From: Hespellia sp.
Lineage (GTDB): Bacteria > Bacillota > Clostridia > Lachnospirales > Lachnospiraceae
Direction of reading: 5' to 3'
Length of the DNA stretch: 48,964 bases
Assembly: GCA_028694105.1 (NCBI GenBank)
Contig: JAQUUC010000021.1
Span: 1 to 48,964, forward strand
Shown here: positions 25,559 to 33,017 of the stretch, one piece after another
Position numbering within the stretch: the first letter of the stretch is position 1
Layout: every line of letters starts with the position of its first letter
Program-made: the position numbers and the translations under genes
Notes under the pieces: generated by a model
Databases searched by the model: none
What the model was told of the DNA's origin: nothing
What the model saw: only the letters and a program-made list of their open reading frames with translations

Positions 25559-26519
25559 AGTGGATAAGAAATTAGATATCATCATTATTGGTGCGGCAAT
25601 TGTAGACCTGCCGCTCCGTCCGGTAAGCAAGGAAGTCTTTGATGTTGTATCTTATCCGGTGGATGGCATTGCGATGACCATCGGCGGGGACGCTTTAAAT
25701 GAATCGACCATTATCACTCGTCTGGGTCATAAGGTTGGCCTGATGAGTGCCATCGGAGTTGATGTGGCAGGCTCATTTGTTCTGAGCCACTGCCATAACA
25801 ACGGAATTGATACAACCTATATCAAACAGGACCCGGAAAAAACGACGTCCATTAATGTGGGACTGGTACAGGCGGACGGTGAGCGTACTTTTATAACGAA
25901 CCGTCAGGGCAGCTTATGGAAATTCTGTGCGGATGACCTGGATTTGTCGGCACTCAGGAATGCGAAGATTCTCTCTTTTGCAAGTATTTTTAACAATCCG
26001 TTATTTGATAATGATGCGATGGTGAAAGTGTTTAAAAAAGCAAAAGAAGAAGGCATGATTATCTGTGCGGATATGGTTTCGCCGAGACTGAATGAAAAGC
26101 TTTCGGACATCAAAGAAGCATTAAGTTATGTGGATTATTTCTTCCCGAATTTTGAAGAAGCTTCTGAGATGGCCGGCGAGACAGAGGAATCAAAAGTTGC
26201 TGATATCTTATATCACTGCGGCGTGAAGAATGTCATCATGAAGATTGGCAAGCGTGGATGCTATATCCGCAATGCAGAAGGCGCAATGATCGTTCCTGCC
26301 TGCAAGGGTGTGACAGCAATCGATACCATCGGAGCCGGAGATAACTTTGCATCCGGATTTATCACAGCCCTTTTAGATGGCAAGGAGCTGAAAGAATGCG
26401 CCATCTACGCCAACTGTACGGCAGCAGTTTCCGTTCAGTATGTAGGAGCAACCGGTGGAGTACAGAATAAGCAAATGGTAGAAGATATGCTCACAAAATA
26501 CCGTGAGGACTATAAGTAA
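25551..26519 (+). CDS. PfkB-family carbohydrate kinase
   Basis: The 322-residue ribokinase-fold protein has the N-terminal GAAIVDLPLRPV, the substrate lid strand GGDALNESTIITRLGH, and the C-terminal PfkB signature DTIGAGDNFASGFITALLDG, whose Asp is the catalytic base (near residue 262) next to the GAGD anion hole. It should phosphorylate a sugar or ketose with ATP. The start at 25551 overlaps the aldolase stop (ATGAGTAA). In this operon it would supply the phosphoketose used by the epimerase and the aldolase. Confidence 0.87.
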   Translation: MSKVDKKLDIIIIGAAIVDLPLRPVSKEVFDVVSYPVDGIAMTIGGDALNESTIITRLGHKVGLMSAIGVDVAGSFVLSHCHNNGIDTTYIKQDPEKTTSINVGLVQADGERTFITNRQGSLWKFCADDLDLSALRNAKILSFASIFNNPLFDNDAMVKVFKKAKEEGMIICADMVSPRLNEKLSDIKEALSYVDYFFPNFEEASEMAGETEESKVADILYHCGVKNVIMKIGKRGCYIRNAEGAMIVPACKGVTAIDTIGAGDNFASGFITALLDGKELKECAIYANCTAAVSVQYVGATGGVQNKQMVEDMLTKYREDYK

Positions 26520-26556
26520 CTTCTTTTAAGTGGATATAAGAAAGGGATAGAACAAT

Positions 26557-27549
26557 ATGAAAACAATGAAACTTGGTAAGACTGGAATGGATGTTTCAAG
26601 AATTGGTCTTGGAACATGGTCCATCGGTGGAGGTTCTGCATGGGGCGGAGATCACGATCTTCAGCAGGTAGTTGACACGATCAGACAGGCACCAAAAGCC
26701 GGTGTGAACTTAATTGATACAGCACCGGGATACAATTTTGGCAACAGTGAGAAAATTCTTGGAAAAGCATTAGAAGGAATGAATCGCGAGGACGTGAAGA
26801 TCATCACAAAATGTGGTGTAACATGGGATCAGGAACTGAAGGGCGATCTCTTCAACGTGGTCAATGATATCCAGTTATACAAGAATTTAAATACGGCTTC
26901 CGTAAAGAAAGAAATCGAAGAGTCGTTAGAGCGTCTTGGTGTCGATTATGTGGATGTCTATATGACACACTGGCAGGCTATTGAAGGAACAGAATATTTT
27001 GTCCCGATTCAGAAGACAATGGAACTGATGAATGAATTAAAGGCAGAGGGAAAAATCCGAGCAATCGGAGCTGCTAATGTAGATATTCACCACATTGAAG
27101 AATATTTGAAATGGGGAGATCTTGACATTGTTCAGGTGAAATACTCCATCTTAGACCGTGGCATTGAGGATGAAATCATCCCTTGCTGCCGTGAAAATGG
27201 TGTTACAATTCAGTGTTATTCACCGCTTGAAATGGGCTTATTGTCAGGAACAATGCCAAGAGATTACAAACCGGTAGGCGCACAGATTCCTAAGAAATGG
27301 TTCCAGCCGGAGAATATGCAGGCAGCGATGGACATGATGGACAGCTGGAAGCCACTCTGCGAGAAATACGACTGCACAACTGCAAATCTTTCACTTGGAT
27401 GGATTCTTGCGCAGGGAGATTTCCTCAATCTGTTAAGCGGAGCAACAACAGTAGAGCAGATTAAAGAAAATGTAAAATCTTCTGAACTGGAATTGGATCC
27501 TGCTGATGTACAGATGATGAGAGAGATGGCAGAAGCAATCGACAAGTAG
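26557..27549 (+). CDS. Aldo/keto reductase
   Basis: The 330-residue (beta/alpha)8 protein has the catalytic tetrad in context: Asp and Tyr in NLIDTAPGYNFGNSEKILG, Lys in IITKCGV and His in YMTHWQ. The cofactor segment GATTVEQIKENV lies near the C-terminus. It reduces a sugar aldehyde or ketone with NAD(P)H, or oxidises in reverse. It is the last catabolic gene before the regulator, with SD AAAGGGATAG. Together with two zinc dehydrogenases it gives the operon three oxidoreductases, more than known tagatose, allose or sorbitol pathways need. Confidence 0.85.
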   Translation: MKTMKLGKTGMDVSRIGLGTWSIGGGSAWGGDHDLQQVVDTIRQAPKAGVNLIDTAPGYNFGNSEKILGKALEGMNREDVKIITKCGVTWDQELKGDLFNVVNDIQLYKNLNTASVKKEIEESLERLGVDYVDVYMTHWQAIEGTEYFVPIQKTMELMNELKAEGKIRAIGAANVDIHHIEEYLKWGDLDIVQVKYSILDRGIEDEIIPCCRENGVTIQCYSPLEMGLLSGTMPRDYKPVGAQIPKKWFQPENMQAAMDMMDSWKPLCEKYDCTTANLSLGWILAQGDFLNLLSGATTVEQIKENVKSSELELDPADVQMMREMAEAIDK

Positions 27550-27576
27550 AATTTGCGCACATAAAAAAACGCTCCG

Positions 27577-27651
27577 AAATGTTGGGAATAAAAATAAAAT
27601 GTTGGAAATACAGAAAAATCACTTTAAAACAACATTTAAATATGTTACTAT
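27577..27651 (+). promoter_or_regulatory. deoR promoter with AAATGTTG repeats
   Basis: AAATGTTGG occurs at 27577-27585 and 27597-27605, and its inverse CAACATTT at 27630-27637. The last lies in the 17-bp spacer of a weak promoter (TTTAAA 27623-27628, TACTAT 27646-27651). DeoR-family repressors bind repeated sites of this kind, and the core AAATGTT recurs at the operon's main promoter. No hairpin terminator is seen after the aldo/keto reductase gene. Confidence 0.5.
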
Positions 27652-27727
27652 AAGTAAGGATATATTGAAAAGCAGGAATTGAGTACTGAATATAGAATTA
27701 CAGAGTAAAGATGAGGAGCGGATTAAA

Positions 27728-28486
27728 ATGGCAGCAAAAGAGCGATTATTATTAATTCAACAAAAGTTAAAAAGAGAAAACAAAGTAGTGGTTTCTGAAT
27801 TGAGCAATCAATTTCAAGTAACGGAAGAGACGATTCGACGTGATTTAGACAGACTGGAGAAGGAAGGGGTTCTGACCAGAACATTTGGCGGAGCAGTTCT
27901 GAATGAAGCACCTCAAAAGGATGGGATTCATTTCTATCAGAGAGCGGCAATTCATCTGGCGGAGAAAAGGAGGATGGCAGAAGCATTTTCTGACATCTTA
28001 TCAACAAAAATCACAATCGCAGCGGATGCAAGCAGTACGGTCATGGAAGCGCTAAAATTGCTCCGTGACAGCAGTGATATCACAGTGCTGACGACATCAA
28101 CCGAAGTATTTCGGGAACTGGCACATACCAATATTAACGTAATTTCCACAGGCGGAACATTTAATAAAAGCTCACTTTCACTGAGAGGACAGATTGCGAA
28201 AGACAATATCAGAAAATACCATGTAGATATTCTTTTGATCAGCTGTAAGGGCGTTGACCTTGAAAAAGGTGTCACAGATTCGAATGAAGGTGAAGCAATC
28301 GTTAAGAAGGTTATGGTGCAGCAGGCGTCAGAGGTCGCATTGTTTGCAGATCATTATAAGCTGAACAAGACCGCTTTTACCCATTTACTTGATTTGGACG
28401 ACATAGATTACCTGATTACAGACCAGAAACCCGATGAAAATTGGATCCGTTTCTGTGGAGAAAACCACATAAAGCTTGTTTACTAA
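27728..28486 (+). CDS. DeoR-family transcriptional regulator
   Basis: The 252-residue protein has an N-terminal DeoR winged helix (LSNQFQVTEETIRRDLDRLEKEGVLTRTFGGAVL, about 19-52) and a C-terminal DeoRC sugar-phosphate sensor with ISTGGTFNKSSLSLRG and the DSNEGEAIVKKVMVQQA stretch that lines the effector pocket in this family. It most likely represses the upstream catabolic operon until a pathway sugar phosphate binds. It sits at the 3' end of the operon with its own weak promoter. Confidence 0.88.
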   Translation: MAAKERLLLIQQKLKRENKVVVSELSNQFQVTEETIRRDLDRLEKEGVLTRTFGGAVLNEAPQKDGIHFYQRAAIHLAEKRRMAEAFSDILSTKITIAADASSTVMEALKLLRDSSDITVLTTSTEVFRELAHTNINVISTGGTFNKSSLSLRGQIAKDNIRKYHVDILLISCKGVDLEKGVTDSNEGEAIVKKVMVQQASEVALFADHYKLNKTAFTHLLDLDDIDYLITDQKPDENWIRFCGENHIKLVY

Positions 28487-28501
28487 ATTGTTTTACAAGA
28501 C

Positions 28502-28557
28502 AAAGCTCTTGCGGATGAATACTTTGAAAGAAAGTATGGCATGGCAGGAGCTTTTTT
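28502..28557 (+). terminator. Terminator between deoR and the symporter gene
   Basis: AAAGCTC (28502-28508) pairs with GAGCTTT, and an inner hairpin ATACTTT-GAAAG-AAAGTAT sits in the loop. Six T residues follow. The T-run ends directly at the symporter SD (AAAGGAG), so it could also attenuate expression of the next gene. Confidence 0.7.
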
Positions 28558-28569
28558 AAAGGAGAATGG

Positions 28570-29919
28570 ATGAGCGTGGAAAAAAAGAAAATGTCAATTG
28601 TGACAAAAATGATGATTTCGGTGTTTGGCGGAATGGTTTGTGGAGTCTTATTAATTCTGTTAAGACAGGCCTTGTTAGGTGGAGGAGCTGAGAACGTATG
28701 GGAAATCGTCAATAAATTATTGTTTCAGGATGTAACGGCAGATACCGGGTTTAATTCGATCGGTCTGTTTTACATCATCGGTCAGTTATTCATGCATGGC
28801 CTGCAGCTCGCGATCGTACCACTGGTTCTGGTTTCACTCAGTCTTGCAATCTGCAGTCTTGCCGATCCGGAACGACTTGGAAAAATTGCAGGAAAAACAT
28901 TTGTCTGCTATATCTGCTTTTATGTGGTATGTGCCGCACTGGCCTGCGCTGCAGCGTATTTTGTGAAATCGATGGGCTGGTTTAATGTCAATCTTCCGGC
29001 GGATATCGCGACAGATACAGTGGCAACTATGGAGGGCTACAATGTTCTGTCAACAATTGTAAATGCGGTTCCTTCTAACATTACAGCTGTATTCTCAACC
29101 AATACATCGATTCTTGCAGTCTGTGTGGTTGCGGTCATCATCGGACTGTGCATGACCAGACTGCCGGAGAAGACAGCACCACTGAAGGCAGTACTTGAGA
29201 GTGTCAATGAAATCGTATTATATTTCCTGAATTTCCTGATTAACAAATGTTCACCGATCGCGATTTTCTGCATGATCACAAGAGCATTTGCTGTCTATGG
29301 AGTGGAGTATATTGCACCAACTCTGGTGTGGATGGTATCAACGATTGTGGTGTCACTTGTGCTGGTATGTACGGTATATCCGATCGGTATTCTTGTAACG
29401 ACCGGGCTGAATCCAATCCCGTTTATGAAGAAGTCATTCAAGATCGGTCTGTTTGCAGCTGCGACCAATTCATCAGCAGCAACACTGCCGTTAAATACCG
29501 AGACCTGCATCAATGAGCTTGGATGTTCAGAGGAGATCAGTTCCTTCATACTTCCGACGGGTATGACGATCAACATGAATGGAACCACAGCGATGCATAT
29601 GATGGCGGTTACATTTATTGCAACGGCAGCAGGCATCAATATTACACCTGCGAATCTGGCACTGGCAGCATTCCTGTCCATCTGTACCGCGATGGGAACC
29701 CCTGCAATTCCGGTTGCAGGAACAACGATGGTTTACGTTGTCATGATGGGGCTGGGCTTTAGCTCAGAGCTCTGTATGGTTGGATATGCACTGGTGCTTG
29801 CAATGAACTATCTGCCGGGTATGGCGGTGATTACCCTGAATGTAATCGGCGATGCGGCCACCAATGTTATCGTGAACTTTAAAGAAGGCGTATTGAATAA
29901 GGATAAATATAATAGTTGA
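28570..29919 (+). CDS. Dicarboxylate/amino acid:cation symporter (DAACS family)
   Basis: The 449-residue polytopic protein has about eight membrane helices and two re-entrant loops. Family motifs are FAAATNSSAATLPLNTE (the serine-rich HP1 tip), LPTGMTINMNGTTAMHM (the NMDG-like helix 7 motif, here NMNG) and GTPAIPVAGTTMV (HP2). It would take up a C4-dicarboxylate, glutamate/aspartate or serine/threonine-type amino acid with Na+ or H+. Replacement of the usual Asp by Asn in NMDG may affect cation coupling. A terminator precedes it, so it may be transcribed apart from the sugar genes, and I see no direct metabolic link to them. Confidence 0.85.
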   Translation: MSVEKKKMSIVTKMMISVFGGMVCGVLLILLRQALLGGGAENVWEIVNKLLFQDVTADTGFNSIGLFYIIGQLFMHGLQLAIVPLVLVSLSLAICSLADPERLGKIAGKTFVCYICFYVVCAALACAAAYFVKSMGWFNVNLPADIATDTVATMEGYNVLSTIVNAVPSNITAVFSTNTSILAVCVVAVIIGLCMTRLPEKTAPLKAVLESVNEIVLYFLNFLINKCSPIAIFCMITRAFAVYGVEYIAPTLVWMVSTIVVSLVLVCTVYPIGILVTTGLNPIPFMKKSFKIGLFAAATNSSAATLPLNTETCINELGCSEEISSFILPTGMTINMNGTTAMHMMAVTFIATAAGINITPANLALAAFLSICTAMGTPAIPVAGTTMVYVVMMGLGFSSELCMVGYALVLAMNYLPGMAVITLNVIGDAATNVIVNFKEGVLNKDKYNS

Positions 29920-29927
29920 AATTTTTG

Positions 29928-29950
29928 TATGTTATGGCGAATTCTTTAAA
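29928..29950 (+). repeat. 23-bp repeat, right copy flanking the catabolic operon
   Basis: TATGTTATGGCG at 29928-29939 runs into AATTCTTTAAA at 29940-29950, matching 19989-20011 at 21 of 23 positions. The copies are 9,939 bp apart and bracket the operon plus symporter. Confidence 0.6.
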
Positions 29951-30034
29951 TCAATGGTTTTTCGCTAATAATTATAGAAAAACGTTCGAAAAGTTCATGA
30001 AAAACGGACATAAAATTGAGAATTCTATAAAATG

Positions 30035-30316
30035 ACAGGATTTCCTATCACATTTACAGCGGAATGATAGGAAAGTGTCTGTAAAAATGAAAGTGAAATA
30101 GCATATTTAAAGAAATAAGATGTAAAGAGTGCAGCTTTTTGCAATCGACACCGATATTGGAAAGTTTCATTTTAGAAATTTAATCTTGTCGTGTCGGCTC
30201 GGTTGCAAAATCCTTAAATGTGTGATAGAGTAATTCCCACAGATGATAGTAAACAAGGGGATTTTCTATCCCACATTTATATTACATTTAAACGGAAAAG
30301 CTTTCTATGCTTTTCC
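30035..30316. repeat. Cluster of inverted repeats in a 540-bp intergenic region
   Basis: Four hairpin-forming pairs lie in a row: TTCCTATCA/TGATAGGAA (30042-30050, 30065-30073, with outer ACAG/CTGT); TTTTGCAA/TTGCAAAA (30137-30144, 30203-30210) enclosing CGACAC/GTGTCG; AAATGTGTGATAG/CTATCCCACATTT (30216-30228, 30266-30278, one mismatch); GGAAAAGC/GCTTTTCC (30294-30316). The first and third share a related TTTCTATC-to-ACATTTA sequence. No T-runs follow, so they are not simple terminators. I see no gene in 29951-30459. The region could be a structured RNA, a small non-autonomous element, or remnants of both. Confidence 0.6.
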
Positions 30317-30459
30317 AATCAGATCAACCATTTCTGGTAAAATTTCAAATCAAAACATAAGAATAAAGTTTCAATGAATCAAGAGAGTCTATTGTCTGTA
30401 TTATTTTCGTGTGAAAAAGATAGAAAAATCCGCCAAACTCGTATGGAAAGGAAGGTTAT

Positions 30460-31329
30460 ATGGCGTACGAAGAGAAAAGAAAGGTGCCAGAGCCGCGGGA
30501 AGACGCGGCTCTAAAAGAGGCGATGACCTATTTCGGGGAAGTGTTGCTTCCACTTTTCGGGATTAGGGAAAGGGTCACGGTAATACTGCCGACAGAGGAA
30601 ATCCGATTGGAGATGCAGCGGCTTTATGAGGATTTTAATTATGGAACGGAAGATGGAAAAATTCTGCATTTTGAATTCCAAAGTAAAAACGAAGGTCTTG
30701 CGGGGTTAAAACGTTTTCGGGTATACGAAGCGGTGACAAGCAGGAAGTATAAGAAAGAAGTTGTCACATATGTGCTATATTCCGGAAAGATCAAAAACCC
30801 CATGACTGAGTTTACGGAAGGTGTTAACACGTATCGCGTTATACCGATTATCATGAGGGAAAAGAATGCGGATGAGATTATCGAAAAGGTAGAGCGGAAG
30901 GAAAAATTGTTAAAAGAAGATTTGATTTCATTATTGCTTACCCCGCTGATGTCAGGTACAATAACAATAGCAGAACGAGTGAAAACATCTTTTTCCATTA
31001 TGCAGAGAGAAGAAAAGATGTTAGAGCAAGACGAAAGACAAAAGATGGAAGCGGTATTATATGCGCTTGCGAGTAAATTTCTGAACGGGCAGGAGTTAAG
31101 CGAAGTGAAGGAGGTAATAAGAATGACTGAATTGGGAAGAATGCTGAAAGAGGAAGGAAAAGCAGAGGGAAAATCGCTAGCTGTATTGGAGCTTCTTGAA
31201 GAGTACGGCGAGATTCCGGGGGATCTGCAGGAGCTTATTATGTCTCAGAAAGACAGCGCAATCTTAAGCAAATGGCATAAACTTGCGGCAAAGGTTGAGA
31301 GCGTTGAAGAGTTTACCCATAAAATGTAA
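30460..31329 (+). CDS. PD-(D/E)XK/Rpn-type nuclease-transposase family protein
   Basis: The 289-residue protein fits the abundant clostridial family annotated as Rpn/PD-(D/E)XK nuclease-family transposase. The nuclease core has VTVILPTEEIRLE, then ILHFEFQSKNE, where ExQ is the E-x-K/Q half of the active site, and a YVLYSGK strand. The C-terminal half is helical and charged, with LGRMLKEEGKAEGKS typical of the family. Rpn proteins promote recombination and act as nucleases; others behave like transposon passengers. It is a lone gene with SD GGAAGG, preceded by the inverted-repeat cluster. Function inferred at family level only. Confidence 0.7.
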   Translation: MAYEEKRKVPEPREDAALKEAMTYFGEVLLPLFGIRERVTVILPTEEIRLEMQRLYEDFNYGTEDGKILHFEFQSKNEGLAGLKRFRVYEAVTSRKYKKEVVTYVLYSGKIKNPMTEFTEGVNTYRVIPIIMREKNADEIIEKVERKEKLLKEDLISLLLTPLMSGTITIAERVKTSFSIMQREEKMLEQDERQKMEAVLYALASKFLNGQELSEVKEVIRMTELGRMLKEEGKAEGKSLAVLELLEEYGEIPGDLQELIMSQKDSAILSKWHKLAAKVESVEEFTHKM

Positions 31330-31350
31330 TAGTAATTTCATGGAGGAATT

Positions 31351-31421
31351 ATGACCTCTTACCCCAGAAAAATGACCTCTTATTGAAAAAGCATTTACAC
31401 TTTGAAATATTCTGTTAAAAT
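31351..31421 (+). promoter_or_regulatory. LytTR-gene promoter with two direct repeats 21 bp apart
   Basis: ATGACCTCTTA occurs at 31351-31361 and 31372-31382, exactly 21 bp (two helical turns) apart. The second copy ends 11 bp before a -35 TTTACA (31394-31399), with a 16-bp spacer and -10 TAAAAT (31416-31421). LytTR proteins bind direct repeats about two turns apart just upstream of the -35, so this is a strong candidate for autoregulation by the gene that follows. Confidence 0.7.
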
Positions 31422-31442
31422 GCAAAGCATGGAGAGGGAACA

Positions 31443-32576
31443 ATGAAAATACGAATGGAAATCGACGAAAACATAACAGAAGATGAAGTGATTATCCGGT
31501 GCAGCCAGCTGAGCGAGGATGTACTCAGTGTACAAAAATTGATTGCAGAGGCGGCAGCATCAGGAAAACAGATGACCGTGTACCGGGGTGAAACAGAATA
31601 TTTTATCTCACCGAAGGAGATCCTGTTTTTTGAGACAGACGCAGAAGGCGTATGTGCACATACGAGAGACGAAGTCTATCTTGTCAGGTATAAGTTGTAT
31701 GAACTGGAAGAATTACTTCCGGGGTTCTTTGCAAGAGTTTCAAAATCAACGATTTTAAATCTGAATGAGATTTATTCCGTTGAGAAAAAGATTTCCACAT
31801 CGAGCATTGTTCAGTTCCAGAACACGCATAAGCAGGTATATGTCTCGAGGCATTATTTGAAAGCTCTGCGGGACCGATTAGAAGAAAAGAGGATGAGAAA
31901 AGAAAATATATTCTGGGGATTATTTTTTATCGTAGCGGCAGTATTACTTATAGTTGGAAGGTTTGGGATTTTTCAGAACATTAACGTCTGGAGTATTCTG
32001 ATCTCAGTTTTCTTTGTGGCATGGCTTGTACGAAGTGTCGTGCGCATGGATGTTGGGGGCATTCTGTTCTCCGCAGCCTTCCTGTGCATTGTATATGCAA
32101 AGCCACTGGGCATTACTGCAATTACGCCATGGCCGGTGCTTGGTGCAGCATTGCTTGGAAGTATTGGTTTTTCTTTTATATTTCCACATCACCATTCGCA
32201 CAAGCATCACATCGAGAACTTTGACAGTACGGAGGAAGTGCGTGGTAATACCGTAGATTGTGCGACAACGTTCGGTTCCAGCGTTAAATATATTAATTCG
32301 GATGATTTGAGCGGTGTCAATGTAGACTGTAATTTTGGTGCGATGAAGATCTACTTCGATAACGCGATGATTCAGTCCGGCCGCGCTGTACTCGATATAA
32401 AAATTTCATTTGCAGGAATCGAGCTGTATGTACCAAAGACATGGAACATTGAGAACAATGTGAACTTCTCATTTGGAGGAATGGAAGAGAAGAACCGAAG
32501 TGAGAGCAGTGGAGCGCCGACACTCGTGCTGCAGGGAAGCGCAAGTTTTGCAGGGGTGACGGTTCTGTATGTGTAG
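31443..32576 (+). CDS. Membrane-bound LytTR regulator fused to a LiaF-like C-terminal domain
   Basis: The 377-residue protein has a LytTR DNA-binding domain at about 40-140 (EYFISPKEILFFETDAEGVCAHT, then FARVSKSTILNLNEI and VYVSRHYLKALRDRL). About four membrane segments follow between residues 160 and 250, then a His-rich turn (HHHSHKHH) and a C-terminal domain (about 275-377) of short beta repeats like the LiaF/toastrack domain, including VNVDCNFGAMKIYFDNA and SFAGIELYVPKTWNIENNV. LiaF proteins control cell-envelope stress responses in Bacillus. Here a DNA-binding domain and a sensor-like domain are joined in one chain, suggesting a one-component envelope regulator. No histidine kinase gene is adjacent. 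Confidence 0.8.
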   Translation: MKIRMEIDENITEDEVIIRCSQLSEDVLSVQKLIAEAAASGKQMTVYRGETEYFISPKEILFFETDAEGVCAHTRDEVYLVRYKLYELEELLPGFFARVSKSTILNLNEIYSVEKKISTSSIVQFQNTHKQVYVSRHYLKALRDRLEEKRMRKENIFWGLFFIVAAVLLIVGRFGIFQNINVWSILISVFFVAWLVRSVVRMDVGGILFSAAFLCIVYAKPLGITAITPWPVLGAALLGSIGFSFIFPHHHSHKHHIENFDSTEEVRGNTVDCATTFGSSVKYINSDDLSGVNVDCNFGAMKIYFDNAMIQSGRAVLDIKISFAGIELYVPKTWNIENNVNFSFGGMEEKNRSESSGAPTLVLQGSASFAGVTVLYV

Positions 32577-32631
32577 ATAGAAGAAACCATTCGTTTTTTA
32601 GGCGAGGATGAATAAACTGCAGGTGTCAATA

Positions 32632-32660
32632 TTGACATTCCTGCAAAAAGAAAGTAAGAT
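32632..32660 (+). promoter_or_regulatory. Promoter of the cobalamin riboswitch transcript
   Basis: A perfect -35 TTGACA (32632-32637), 17-bp spacer and -10 TAAGAT (32655-32660) place the start point at about 32667, four bases before the riboswitch P1 helix. Confidence 0.75.
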
Positions 32661-32670
32661 AAGTAAGTAT

Positions 32671-32866
32671 ATATTGGTTCCGGTTTTGCCGGATGAAAAG
32701 GGAATACGGTGTGAATCCGTAGCAGCTCACTCTACTGTATGGAATGACGAATCCCGGGAAGCCACTGTGAAAAAATCACCAAGTATCATGTTTGAATTCT
32801 TTGTGGGAATATCATGGGAAGGCTGGGAAGTAGGTTTTAGTTCTAAGTCAGGATATCTGCCAATAT
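32671..32866 (+). promoter_or_regulatory. Cobalamin (B12) riboswitch
   Basis: The conserved elements appear in order: ATATTGG (32671-32677) closes P1 with CCAATAT (32860-32866); GGTTCCGG; GATGAAAAGGGAA; a P4-P5 segment ending GCAGCTCACTCTACTGTAT in place of the usual CCCGCAACTGT; GGGAAGCCACTG; GGGAAGGC; and AAGTCAGGATATCTGCC (cf. AAGCCAGGAGACCTGCC). It senses adenosyl- or other cobalamins and turns off the downstream operon through the terminator at 32958. An 86-codon reading frame across it is accidental. Confidence 0.95.
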
Positions 32867-32957
32867 AGAAATATAAATCTTTCGGTGAGGGCAAGATGAT
32901 ACACAAAATATTACAAAAGCCTGTGACATAAAAGCAGGTTTGCTTTTCATGTGTATT

Positions 32958-32985
32958 AGGGACGCCTTTTGGGTGTCCCTTTTTT
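32958..32985 (+). terminator. Riboswitch-controlled intrinsic terminator
   Basis: AGGGACGCC pairs with GGTGTCCCT across TTTTG and six T residues follow. It lies about 90 nt past the riboswitch and 33 nt before the first gene. CAGG and AAAAGC-GCTTTT complementarities at 32910-32950 may form the antiterminator. Confidence 0.85.
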
Positions 32986-33017
32986 AGTCTCCCAAAGTAG
33001 AAAACAGGAGAAGAGAG

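Noticed and set aside
32608-32868. 86-codon open frame upstream of the large surface protein
   Set aside because: It starts inside the promoter and runs through the cobalamin riboswitch; it has no SD and its sequence is explained by the RNA elements.
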